64,000 bases of DNA from Siphonodentalium dalli (lineage: Eukaryota > Mollusca > Scaphopoda > Gadilida > Siphonodentaliidae): the NCBI GenBank assembly GCA_032622095.1, contig CP136069.1, forward strand, positions 126,749,450-126,813,449. Direction: 5' to 3'. Below are positions 37,551 through 47,777 of the stretch, piece by piece; within the stretch, counting starts at the first letter, position 1; each line of letters opens with the position of its first letter. The notes beneath the pieces are model-generated. The model had not been told where the DNA came from. It was given only the letters and a program-made list of their open reading frames with translations, and made no database searches. Made by a program: the position numbers and the translations under genes.

Positions 37551-37700
37551 ATGCCTGTGTGGATATGCACGCTTGTATCAAGCCAAGGCGGTGTTCCTGA
37601 AATTATTGTGACGAGCCTGAAGGCAAGTCACGGTGTGTGTCGGAAACTCCACCGTGGCTTGATACAAGCGCTCAGTTCCACACATAGTGGTGAAGATATC
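37551..37700. repeat. imperfect hairpin around GCTTGTATCAAGCC
   Basis: GCTTGTATCAAGCC near 37571 and GGCTTGATACAAGC near 37657 are exact complements. They are flanked by GTGTGG/CCACAC. Confidence 0.65.
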
Positions 37701-38064
37701 TATCATATAATTTTTCTTCTAAAAAAACTCTTCATTTCCTCCGATTTAATCTTCTATATGTTGGTCGTTCGTTATCATTTTAATGTAAGCATAAATTTTT
37801 GTTTCAATTTGAAACAATTATCGACTGGTCAGATATTGAATGTATATTCAATGCATACTAGTTTTCTGTGATGAATAATTTTCTTTCAAGATAAAACATT
37901 GTTTATATTGTCTAATTGTTTCAATAGTTAATAAAATTTATGTTGATACCTGTAAGTCATTATTTTCAGTTATTTTAATCTGCAGTTGCGATGTTCAGCT
38001 GAGGCTGCAGGGCTATGATACCCCCAATAATTAGGCCCAATTAAATGTACTAATGGATACAGTG

Positions 38065-38255
38065 ATGACTTAGTCAAGCCTTAGTTATTTCTGACTAAGG
38101 CCTTAGTCATTTCTGACTAATGCTTAGTCATTTCTGACTAAGGCCTTAGTTATTTCTGACTAAGGCCTTAGTCATTTCTGACTAAGGCCTTAGTCAGAAA
38201 TGACTAAGGGCAACCTTAGTCATTTCTGACTAAGCTAAGTTAGTTAGTTTTGAGA
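38065..38255. repeat. GACTAAGGCCTTAGTC palindromic array
   Basis: Several consecutive copies of CTTAGTCATTTCTGACTAAG-type units; the junctions form the perfect palindrome GACTAAGGCCTTAGTC. It lies in the right arm of the 35720-38312 element. Confidence 0.85.
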
Positions 38256-38312
38256 CGGGGGTTCTGACTAAGGTAACTTAGTTACTTTTGACTAAGTTTT
38301 TTTTTTTCAGTG

Positions 38313-38884
38313 TGGTAGCGGTAAGAATGTGTTCATATGCGCTCTGGTAAATTTGCCGTCATCTATGTAACGCTATACGTACTGGCAAGTTTGTCAGGAT
38401 TTTTTTTTGCAGAATGTTAACGGCAACATGCATGCATTGAAAATTTACCAGAGTTAAGGACTTGAAAAGGGATGCCTGCCAAGTTTGCGAGTGTATGAAC
38501 GTACCATAATGCTTCGTTTTTAATTAAAAACATACACCCCCCACCCACCATACACCTCTTGGCGTTATATGTCCATGCGTTCACTCAAGTATATATGTTA
38601 ATTAAAAAAATTCCAAACAGAGCTCACTCGCAATATTCCTACTCTGTTCCACTCACACATGTATATTCATAGTATTCTTTCATTATATCGACAAAGCAGT
38701 AGGTGTCTATACATATTAACCACCTTTCGTACCATCGCCCTAACAAAGCCTAAAAACCCAGTCTGCGCTGAACAGCTGTGGCCTATAGGAGTGGTCAGGA
38801 AGTGATAGAGATTCATCCCAAGACTCCCCCAGTTATTTACCCAGAATGCATCATGATTCAGAACTAAGAGATAGAGTTATTATC
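38313..38884. other. unannotated intronic DNA
   Basis: No repeat or exon recognised between the TIR element and the dispersed repeat that precedes the last exon. Confidence 0.5.
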
Positions 38885-39110
38885 CTTCCATTAAGAATAA
38901 TAAACTGGCAGTACAGACCAGATCGAAACTATGCACAGAACACACGTCGGTATATATAACTTGACAAAAACAACATGTTCATAGTTTATTCGACCGGATA
39001 AGTTGATTATACAATCTTTTGGAGCTTCATGTTTCAACTGATATATAATATGGAATATGTTGTATATAATGTGAGCTGGTGATTCGACACTTAAGTGGCC
39101 CTTTAACAAC
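38885..39110 (-). repeat. dispersed repeat copy 3 (inverted, partial)
   Basis: In the opposite orientation to 8513-8960 and 20188-20565; shares AAAAACAACATGTTC, TTTGGAGCTTC and AAGTGGCCCTTTAAC. It ends about 50 bp before the final exon's acceptor. Confidence 0.7.
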
Positions 39111-39162
39111 TTCTCTACCGAAATAATTCATTGTTGAACTTACAATTTATTTCTTATTGCAG

Positions 39163-39410
39163 GTTATCTTTTCCTGGGCCTGTTGTTCATGATGCATTTG
39201 ATGACGGTGATCTACGATATACCCGAACTGAACTTAGGATTCCATTTCTACATGCGCAGTGACATGGCAGAAGAAGAGCGCATGGCATTAAAAGCTGGCG
39301 GTGATCTAACTGGTCCAAAATACACCAAACAGATTGACGAGCCAGTAACCCCGCCCGGCCGCAAGAAGTCAACAGAATCTCCTCAAATGAACCAAAGTTA
39401 TCAACAATAA
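39163..39410 (+). CDS. K2P potassium channel (TWIK/KCNK1-like), terminal coding exon: M4 and cytosolic tail
   Basis: This last coding exon of the channel begun at 2178 enters in phase 1 after a good pyrimidine-rich acceptor ending in TTGCAG. It completes the split Gly codon, then encodes YLFLGLLFMMHLMTVIYD, the M4 helix, followed by IPEL and a short hydrophilic C-terminal tail of about 60 residues ending at TAA (39408-39410). The tail contains acidic/basic runs (EEER, GRKK) and Ser/Thr-Pro sites (VTPP, ESP) that could be phosphorylated; that is inference. M4 and its LGL core align with TWIK channels by recall; the tail is not conserved. The ATG at 39183 lies within M4 and is not a start. No second gene is needed to explain this frame. 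Confidence 0.93.
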
Positions 39411-40100
39411 TCATTGCTTTTGCTCAGGACTATAATATGAAGATCGATATAGGGATGTGTGTATATACGCATCATAAAATCTTCTGGGTGTTGGTATTTT
39501 TGAAATGTGAATAGTTCAAGGTTGCTCTGAGTTTTCGGCCGAAACACTAGTATATATAGGGGACTCAAATTGAGATAATTCCCACTTGAGAATTTCAAAC
39601 TTGTTGAAATTACATTTGCAATATTTCCTTAATTTGAAACTTTTCAACTATAAGTTTTAGATTTTTGTAGAAACATACAATAACCCGTATTTTTTGTGTA
39701 CTGTTTGTGTCCCAACTCGGAAAATATAGACACAATTCCTAAATGTTTTATACTTGTCTTGGAACATATTTGCGTCAACGTTTTACAATAACACTCATAA
39801 GCATTAACCGTTCGTGTTAGGCACAACGTCCTTACCCTCACATAGTTCAGAGTGTCAAACATAGTACACATGTATGTATGAACTGTATCTTGGTCGAAAT
39901 AGAAGAGTAACCTTCGACTACAGGTAAATTGTTGTACGTCATTTTCTGCAAGGCAATGTCCGAAAAAGTCTATATCTTTGCGATTATTTCAGTTGATGTG
40001 TGTTGTCGCGAGATAGAGAGAATGTTATAGAAATTATGTGTATGAGATATGCACATGGGAGGGGGTCGGGAAAATAACACGTATATAATGGTTTTAAATT
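39411..40100 (+). other. presumed 3' UTR and downstream flank of the K2P gene
   Basis: AT-rich sequence after the stop. No canonical AATAAA was found to 40100. The variants CATAAA (about 39473) and AATATA (about 39722) are present but weak, so the transcript end is unknown. Confidence 0.5.
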
Positions 40101-40109
40101 CTGGATTTA

Positions 40110-41089
40110 GTGTGTCTGACATTCACAGAATGAGGACCCCCCCCCCCCCCCACAGAGGGTGAATTTATTAATGCTATCCCACACAGCGGGATCTGGGAAT
40201 CTCATTCTGCTTGTCATCTGGAAATATCTATGAAGTCTCAAATTAACATTATTTTTAGTTACTTTTCCCCTTTTGTTCAGTTTCTATATCCCCTAATTTG
40301 CAGAATACACGTTGTATACTCGAGAGGACTATGGGTAATAGAGTACGCATCAACAGTGTGGTACCATACCTGGAAAATTACAAGATATAACTGGATAAGG
40401 TGTACAACTCCGAGCTGCGATGGTTGCCTATATATAACAAGTACGTGTACAGCAACCGAAGCAGTGTAACAGCTAGTCAACTTGAGTGTGAAGACCTGTG
40501 GAAGCGACGATAAATGGCGAGGCACTCTATGTTTTACAAGCTTGTACAGGAGCAGAACACCAAACCATTCACACCATTGGTGCAAACAACATCAAAAGTC
40601 AGGGAACACTCAAAGGGGATCAGACAGATACACTCAAGAATTCGAGTATATACCAACAGTCTTTCTTTTTGTCGATGACCCCCACTGGAACACACTTGAC
40701 GAGGAGGTTGTCACGAGCGAGTCATATGAAGTCATGGCCGGTCTCCCGAGCCACAGGACAGAGTGAGAAGACAAACAAAATCAACATGATTTAATCTACA
40801 CATATTAATTGAACACTGATTTGGATTTTTAACTGTCACATTCACTTCCACCAGGACAATAATGCGAAATTACATCTGTGGATATACTCATGTCACTCAT
40901 CTCCACTGGAGTTTGCATTAGAAGTTATCGTCACCAAATTCATCCCTGGTCTCCCAAAAATAGCAGATAGGGTCTAAGCGGATGAGTTTCACAGAGAATG
41001 CATTTGATGACGCTAGCCCACCGTGCGGGGGGGGGGGCGTCACTAAATTCACCCCACTGGGGACCTGATTCGACAAATGTCAAACTCAC
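40110..41089. mobile_element. TIR element, GAGGTCCCC family, long member (about 1 kb)
   Basis: Ends CTGGATTTAGTGTGTCTGAC and the diverged complement at 41076-41098, with a palindromic GTGAATTTATTAATGCTATCC-type block near each end and C/G runs (40138, 41027). The unique centre has overlapping frames (40482-40794 + and 40277-40585 -). None is recognisable as a transposase. Confidence 0.65.
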
Positions 41090-41869
41090 TAAATCCAGAC
41101 TTAATGGTTTATATAAATCTCATTCGCGGCGGTTGGTGAGTACCACGCATTCAAATTTGCCGACCGACACAACACACAGTATTTTGACTATTACGAGCAT
41201 ATTTACTGTTACGAGCACTAGTTTATTTTAAAAACAAGTTTATACCTTATTTGCTCGGATATACTCGGTAGTTTTCTATAACATTTTGACTAAAGTCGCC
41301 AGTCGGAGATTCGTGGAATACACAATTCCGTACATATATATACATCTAGGAGAATACTTCGACTGACAACTTTGGTCAGAATGTTGGAGCAAACAACTAT
41401 GAGTTTGGACACACATGAGGTATCAGCTTGTTTGAAAAATAGTACAGCATATGCGCGTAGCTGCCAGAATACTACTATGTCATATATCATTATCCTAGTT
41501 TATTTTCCTTGTCCACGTTTTGGTCGAGTTTTCGATCGCCTCGGACATTTTGAATGCGTGATTCTCATCAACACGAAACCACGTGATTCCCCACAGTGTC
41601 ATTAGGGAAGTTCCGATTGTAGCTTGTTGTGGCTATTAGTGTAAATGACAGCATAGCGAAAATCAATACCATATAGACCTCAAACAATTATTTGAAATTA
41701 TAATAGGAAACATCTCGTTATACGCATAGTCGAGCAAAACTTACCATTCAGTATATAATTAGTATTGTTGTAGAATGAATAACACTTTAGAAGTTGAAGA
41801 TTAAAGAACTTGTGGAATATGTTAGGTTATAAATGCAAATGGTTAATCATGATATCATATACAGAAATC
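41090..41869. other. unannotated DNA
   Basis: No gene or repeat recognised. Confidence 0.5.
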
Positions 41870-42180
41870 AAAATATATAAAAAAAATGAATTAGTGATAT
41901 TACAAATTAAATTTTATGATATCACAAAATGAATTTATGATATTTCAAAATCGATTTATTTATATCACTAAATGCTTACTTTTTTGTGATATCAATAAAT
42001 CAATTTTGTGATATTAAAAAATGACTTTATGATATCACAAATTGGAATTAGTGATATCTTTAAATCAGTTTGTGATACCATAAAATATTTAATGATATCA
42101 TAAATTCGATTTTGTGATATCATATATATTCATTTAGTGATATAATAAAATGAATGATTAATATCACTAAATAGGTAATT
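41870..42180. repeat. AT-rich degenerate array of GATATCA units
   Basis: More than ten TGATATCAC/AAATGAATTT-like words recur every 25-35 bp, often with the palindrome GATATC or TGATATCA. Confidence 0.85.
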
Positions 42181-42739
42181 AATAGAAGAATGGCGCCCCA
42201 TACATGTATATTTCGACTTGATATGCCCATATATTCTATCATCTATGCAGAAAACAAATATGTTACTGCGACGTCGAATGTGGATATCACAATATTAAAG
42301 GTACACTGTTTTATTTGTAAGTCAAAATTCATTAATGTGTATTAATTTTGAGAGCTAATCGTGTCTTATTATTTTTTCCTTTCGATATTCTGCTTTTACG
42401 TTTTCTTGGAGCAAATAATATATCAGTTTGTATCATTTTGTCTTATTTTCTTGTTCATAATTATGTTTATTGTTTTATCTTGTTCGTTGCTGATCGTCAT
42501 TTTCAAGTATTTATTGTTATCGATACATTCGCTGTATAAATTATTATTTTCCATTCAGTGACTTTGAGTATGAGTAACCCCAAAAGAAACAAACCACGGT
42601 TAAGGAGCCTAGGTCCCGTTACATGTGCTCATAAGTATTGAAATTTTGAAGAACTGAAATGTGTTTTCTTTGTCAATGAATGTCGCGCCACTCAAGTGCC
42701 ACGTCTCATAGTCGTCTACATATATATATACATTGCAAT
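42181..42739. other. unannotated DNA
   Basis: No gene recognised; the hydrophobic frames near 42348-42561 are T-rich DNA without family resemblance. Confidence 0.5.
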
Positions 42740-43430
42740 TTAGTTGTATAGTACCTTTAGGCCTAAAACCCTAATGTCGTATGACGAACGTGTAATGCAT
42801 GGGAATAATTTAGCGTTTGATTTTATAAGAGATTATTCGAACCTTTCATACCAACATCAATCACAAACAGTAAGCGATTGCAGGACACGATTTTTTCCAT
42901 ATTTTGGCGGCCATTTTGGCAGCCATTTTGAGCCAAAGTGACAATTTTGGTTCCAATGAGTTGGATTGTTCATAGGTAATGATATGCCTCACTTATATTA
43001 CACAGTTCTGTTAATTCCTTGCTGAAATATGACTAGAATTCCAAATGTGTTATTTTTGCGAAATTGTATACCGCGTTCTGTAAAATCGAATTTTTGAGGA
43101 ATCGGAAGGGGCTAAGGCCCCACGATTTGCAAGTTTCATTGCTCCAATGATCAGTTAATATAAAAAATATAAAATAAAGTCACATTTCTCAACCAGATCC
43201 AAACAACATAAACTGATCTAGAAGATATTAGTGAAAAAACGTCATATTTTCAACTTCCGGCGGCCATTTTGGCGGCTATCTTGGATGAGGAGTTTCAATT
43301 TTGCCCTATAAAATTTGCATTATGTCTTATCTTCACGACAATATATACATGTGTATACATTTTACTGTATGTTCCGCTATAATTTGCATCAAACTGACTT
43401 AGGGCCCAGTCTGAAGAAAAAAACGGCGGC
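42740..43430 (-). repeat. dispersed inverted copy of part of segment B
   Basis: The reverse complement aligns with about 11790-12400 (GCGGTATAAAATTTC-like, TCATATTTCAACAAG-like and GGCCGCCAAAATATGG words). It is much more diverged than B1 is from B2. It shows that this part of B is itself an older dispersed element. Confidence 0.75.
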
Positions 43431-44215
43431 CACGGTGGACGCCACCTTGTCTGGAGTCTACACGGTCACGTTTTTCGTGTTAGCATTGCATTGCTCCTGG
43501 ACTTACATATAAATGTTTTTTATACTTTCAAAAAATTCAATAGCAAAATAATTTTATAAAATCGATTTTGTTTTCGTGAATTTGCCACGAAAAAAGTCAC
43601 AATAATAAGCTCCAACCACAGCTTTTTAATGACAAATGTTTGGAATCATTCCGTTTGGTTTTCATAACATCTACTAATGACAGTTTCTTGAATGAGAATG
43701 GCACCACGTCTTCGAATGCCATGCCTCAATTATGAAGTGATACTCCTATATCACAACCAAAACAAGACAAGAAAATTAATAATCAGAAATGGTAACGCCC
43801 TCAAGATCATATTATTAGCCATAAATATAAATTATAATATAAAATATATTGGTTACATGAATGCACCGCCTCAGAATTCCGTTAAAACAACTAATCCTTC
43901 AAATTATTATAAAAAAACTACGGCTTATTACTGCAGGTTTCTCATTCACTACACCAGAAAGCTTCTAAATGCGGATCAAAATTCGGAGGCATTGTGTTCC
44001 GGCCATAAAATCTTCAAGAGTGCATGGCCCAGCCATTGTTCATACCTAAACATCGAAAGCAATTAACGCGGTCATAATAGTTACATACTGCAAATATAAA
44101 ACATCCAGCGAATACACACCCCACGAAAACCCGAAATATGTTGTCCTGCGAGATATCCCATCGCTATAGCTCAATTTTACACGGTCAGATTAGCCTTCCT
44201 ATACAATATCCTAAA
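43431..44215. other. unannotated DNA upstream of the reverse-transcriptase remnant
   Basis: The 124-codon frame 43692-44066 (+) is not recognised. It could include degraded retrotransposon sequence, but no motif supports this. Confidence 0.4.
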
Positions 44216-44761
44216 GCTTCTCAAATCGTCGGCGTAGTCAATAGAACGTTCACGAACATGGACATCGACACTTTCTAATCGCTCTATATACATAAGCATG
44301 GTCAGACCTATCATCGAATACTGTAACTCTGCATGGAGCCCACATCACAAATAGCAAAGCATTGTGTTAGAGAAATACAAAGAAAAGCAACGAAACTAGT
44401 TCGTCAAATCAAAACTCTATGCTACCGAGACCGAATGATAAGACTCAATCTGACGTCTTTAAAATATCGAAGATATAGAGGAGATCTAATCGAGGTATAT
44501 AAACTGTTGAATGGCCATTACAATATCAATGCCTGTGACCTATTAGAAAGACATTCATCAGGAAGAACAAGAGGACATAATAAAAAGCTACAGATGCCCA
44601 TTGTTAACAAGGCCATAGGAAAATATTTCTTCACGCAGAGGGTGGTAAATAGCTGGAACTCTCTGCCAGACTTTGCTGTTGAGGCTCCAAAACTCGATCA
44701 ATTCAAAATATACATAGACTCATTCTTCTATTATATAAAATACGAGTTCGACGACAAGTAA
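44216..44761 (+). pseudogene. decayed C-terminal end of a non-LTR retrotransposon reverse transcriptase
   Basis: Three reading-frame pieces in order look like the carboxy-terminal part of ORF2 of CR1/Jockey-like LINEs. They are VGVVNRTF, then VRPIIEYCNSAWSPH, then EIQRKATKLV, LNLTSLKYRRYRGDLIEVYK, RGHNKKL and FFTQRVVNSWNSLP. The family pattern (a thumb/C-terminal segment following the polymerase core) is from established knowledge. The coding is broken by a stop near 44272 and by frame changes before about 44298 and near 44335. The last 142-codon stretch (44333-44761) is open to a stop. No polymerase core or endonuclease is present, so this is a 5'-truncated dead copy. Confidence 0.85.
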
Positions 44762-44869
44762 TATGTTCAAGTGACTCACAAGTAAATATCGAATGACAAT
44801 ACATATATTTGTAAACAAACATTGCAAATAATGTTATTGGGACGAAAATTCGCAAGACTTGTTCCGTAT

Positions 44870-44870
44870 T

Positions 44871-44902
<32 letters not shown>

Positions 44903-44903
44903 A
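44870..44903. repeat. GAT microsatellite
   Basis: About ten consecutive GAT triplets, about 110 bp after the reverse-transcriptase remnant. LINE 3' ends often carry simple repeats, so it may mark the element's tail (inference). Confidence 0.9.
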
Positions 44904-44944
44904 TGATTGATAGAACAAACCACTATTATGATGATCGTATCGTT

Positions 44945-45365
44945 ATTTGTTTAAAATACGTATCAATTGACATATACGCACCCGTTCCCTCATTAAAATC
45001 AACATATTTCGACCATTTTAGGGATCTCCGCGAATTCGGGGATCTCCGCAAATAGGGACCTACTTCAAATTGTCACACCGGTCAGCACCAATTAACGAAC
45101 CGTGGCTGAATCGGCTGTATCCGACTAACCTCTTTAAAATACGTATCAATTGAGATATACGCACCCGTTCCCTCATTAAAATCAACATATTTCGACCATT
45201 TTAGAGGACCTCCGCGAATTCGGGAACTTCGCAAATTTACCTCCGCAAATAGGGGACTACTGCAAACTGTCACACCGATCGGCACCTAATTAACGAACAG
45301 GTGGATGACTCGACTGTCTCAGACTACACTCTTTAAAATACGTATCAATTGACATACGCATTTTA
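44945..45365. repeat. tandem repeat of about 185 bp, two units plus a partial
   Basis: Units start at TTTAAAATACGTATCAATTG (about 44950, 45132, 45330) and share TCAACATATTTCGACCATTT and AACTGTCACACCG-like words. Confidence 0.85.
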
Positions 45366-47484
45366 CAAATTATATTTTTCATTTCTTCTATTTGTAATTG
45401 ATTGACATAGCTTATCACAAACCAAAATCAACGACAATAAACGAAATTGAAATTCCAACTACACTTTTTACCGGACTCGGGGTCGCACTACAAATTTTAA
45501 TGCGTCCCAAAGCAACCGGAAAACCCATTATCATTAAATAAAACGCCCAGTGAACCATAACTATCTAGAATCTCTAGATTAGTATACACCGGAGGCGTAA
45601 TAATGGTGTTCTCGCAAAATAAACTGATTTGACCTCATACGAATATATGGATATGTTTGGTCTGAGATGCCGAAAATGTATTCAGGTTGCAAGACATTCA
45701 CTTACAACAACAACAAAAATAAAACAACAACAACATGATATTCAATAAAATTTAATTGCACGTCGGAATTGACTTTTCCCTCAAAAAACTATTGCTAGAA
45801 ACTGATTAACAAGTAGGCTATTTTAATACAAATTATAACATATACATAAAGTAAAACGTGTCTGAGCACCTAAACCAAATGGGACACAATCAGGGTGATG
45901 ACTTGCACAAAAAATACCATCAGTCCACCCGCTATCGCGAGACAATTGGGTAAAAATAATAAATTGGTAGGTTGATCATATATAGGAAGCCTTTCGTCAT
46001 TCACAAAAAGCTACGGGAAATTAGAATCGTCATTCCAGCATATCCAAAGGCCAGACAAAAATTGGACTATACTATAGTCCAATCATTGGCATGGACAGGT
46101 TGGACTCTAGATATTACAACATGGTACCAGTTGGCAAATACGAAACATGTATTCTCTGTGTTTTGAGACCCATATAGTCCCATCTATACATAAGTACAAA
46201 CACACCCTTTGTGAATCTGCTCTCGCGAATGTTGCTAAGGAAAGGACATTACATAAATATTACGGTAGAATGATCTCTGGAAGTCGTGGACAATTCACCA
46301 AAATTCAAGGCTTGCACATAAAATTTAAGAAACCTAAGTTTTGTCTAATATTTGGTGACCGATTATAATGTTGGTAACGTGACAAGAGGACTATATTAGC
46401 AGGACACAGAATAGTTGACCTCAGGCAGCCTGAGGCCATTTTGAAAACCGACTGACAAAACAAACTCGTCCTTTTTCTATATGTTTTGCAAATCCAGTCT
46501 TATCTTTATAAATGCACTTAAGGGCTCAGCTATTGTGAAATCATGAGGGTTGACCAGAATGGGTTACTCTGAATTGGAATGGGAATATGAGAACAAAATT
46601 GAATTTTTAAATATATCTCAAACTCTCAAGAAGAAATTTTGCTGATAGGGACATTCAAAAACATGACTGCATGGTAAATAACAAACGTTATGTTTCTGCA
46701 TGTTGGATACCCCAAGGTATATGCGAATGTTCCGACCAACTACAGTCTCAAGATATTGACTGTCCCCAAAAGCTGAGCGCGTGACAAAAACCCATTCTGT
46801 CTGGACTACACAATTTATTTCGATACAGGTTGATAGCAAGCAACCTGGGACCATTTACAGAGCTTGTCAGAAACCAAACGAAATTGTTCCAACGTTCTAA
46901 ACCGACTGTATATATTGAAAGGCTCCCGACGACCTGGACCCATTTACAAGAATCATCATGAAAATATATAACGAGACCTTCTATCTGCACGTTGAACACC
47001 CCTGTCGTGCAAAATCTCATAGGGACAATGGTCCAGGGGTGATCTCTACATTCAGCTGTAGACATTGACAACTGGCTGAAAAATAACAGACCTGATTGTT
47101 CTATGTTTTGATGACCCCTGTCCCAGTTAATGGCAAAGGAATATCACACACACAAGGGATGTGTTCTCTTGGTACCATGACAAAGAGGCGGAGTATGAAT
47201 AGGGGTATGAAAACTGATTCGGCAGACTGCTTTCAGGAAGTCATGGGTCATTCATAAAAACGGATGGCAGATGACGGCACGTGAATTAATTTACTGTTTT
47301 CGAAGACATCTTGAAGAATTCATATTATATGCCCAACCAGACTTGCATTGCATAAGGATGTTCTCTAGCAGAAACCCATTATATCAAGAGGGGGGGGGGG
47401 GTACACATTTATTTTTATAGGATGGTCACCAGAGGAGGCATTCACAAGAAACGGTTGACTAATAAGAAAAGTGACTTTTCTGTA
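45366..47484. other. unannotated DNA
   Basis: About 2.1 kb with no recognised gene or array. Frames up to 107 codons (46748-47071 -) have no family resemblance. A G run lies at about 47391-47401. Confidence 0.5.
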
Positions 47485-47567
47485 CCTTACTCGTATTTAA
47501 ATTCGCGCAGTACTATTTTTCGCGCACCCGTCGGTGCGCGAATTTAAAACTGAGCGAAAAATAGTAC
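47485..47567. mobile_element. CCTTACTCGT hairpin MITE, 3'-truncated
   Basis: Starts CCTTACTCGTATTTAAATTC after TA; the interior GCGCACC...GGTGCGCG stem is present. The complementary terminal arm is lost after about 47567. Confidence 0.7.
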
Positions 47568-47768
47568 GACTCCCAAGTTATTCTAAACCACAGTCCATAA
47601 GGAATACAAGAGTGGTATGTTGCTGAGTTTACATATATTATGAACGGTTGAATAGACAATTACGCCTATACATGTATGCATATATTTACATTCGCTAACC
47701 GCTATCAAGACCATTGCTCACAATTCGCGCGACAAATAATGGTAACATATATAGACATTGTTGAAATG
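47568..47768. other. unannotated spacer before the Foldback-like element
   Basis: Short unique stretch; no feature recognised. Confidence 0.5.
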
Positions 47769-47777
47769 CTTGTATAC

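Larger units (their letters stand above)
35720..38312. mobile_element. 2.6-kb TIR element with CACTGAAAAA ends
   Basis: The left end CACTGAAAAAGAAAACTTAG and right end (complement CACTGAAAAAAAAAAACTTA) are inverted. Both are followed by AACTTAGTTACTTTTGACTAA-type words. The right arm contains a palindromic array. No clear target duplication was found. The central 36-37.5 kb part has short frames with no recognised transposase; it could be a non-autonomous element or two related ends enclosing unrelated DNA. Confidence 0.6.
2577..39162 (+). other. 36.6-kb phase-1 intron of the K2P channel gene
   Basis: The intron lies between donor CAG|GTAGGT at 2577 and acceptor TTATTGCAG|GTTATC ending at 39162. 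Joining the two exons gives YKVCTT-GYLFLG, in frame and matching the TWIK M4 entry. The intron is filled with transposons and satellites, listed separately. No nested gene is recognised in it. Confidence 0.88.

Noticed and set aside
44703-45055. Poly-Asp / poly-His frames over the GAT tract
   Set aside because: Composition artefact of the microsatellite.
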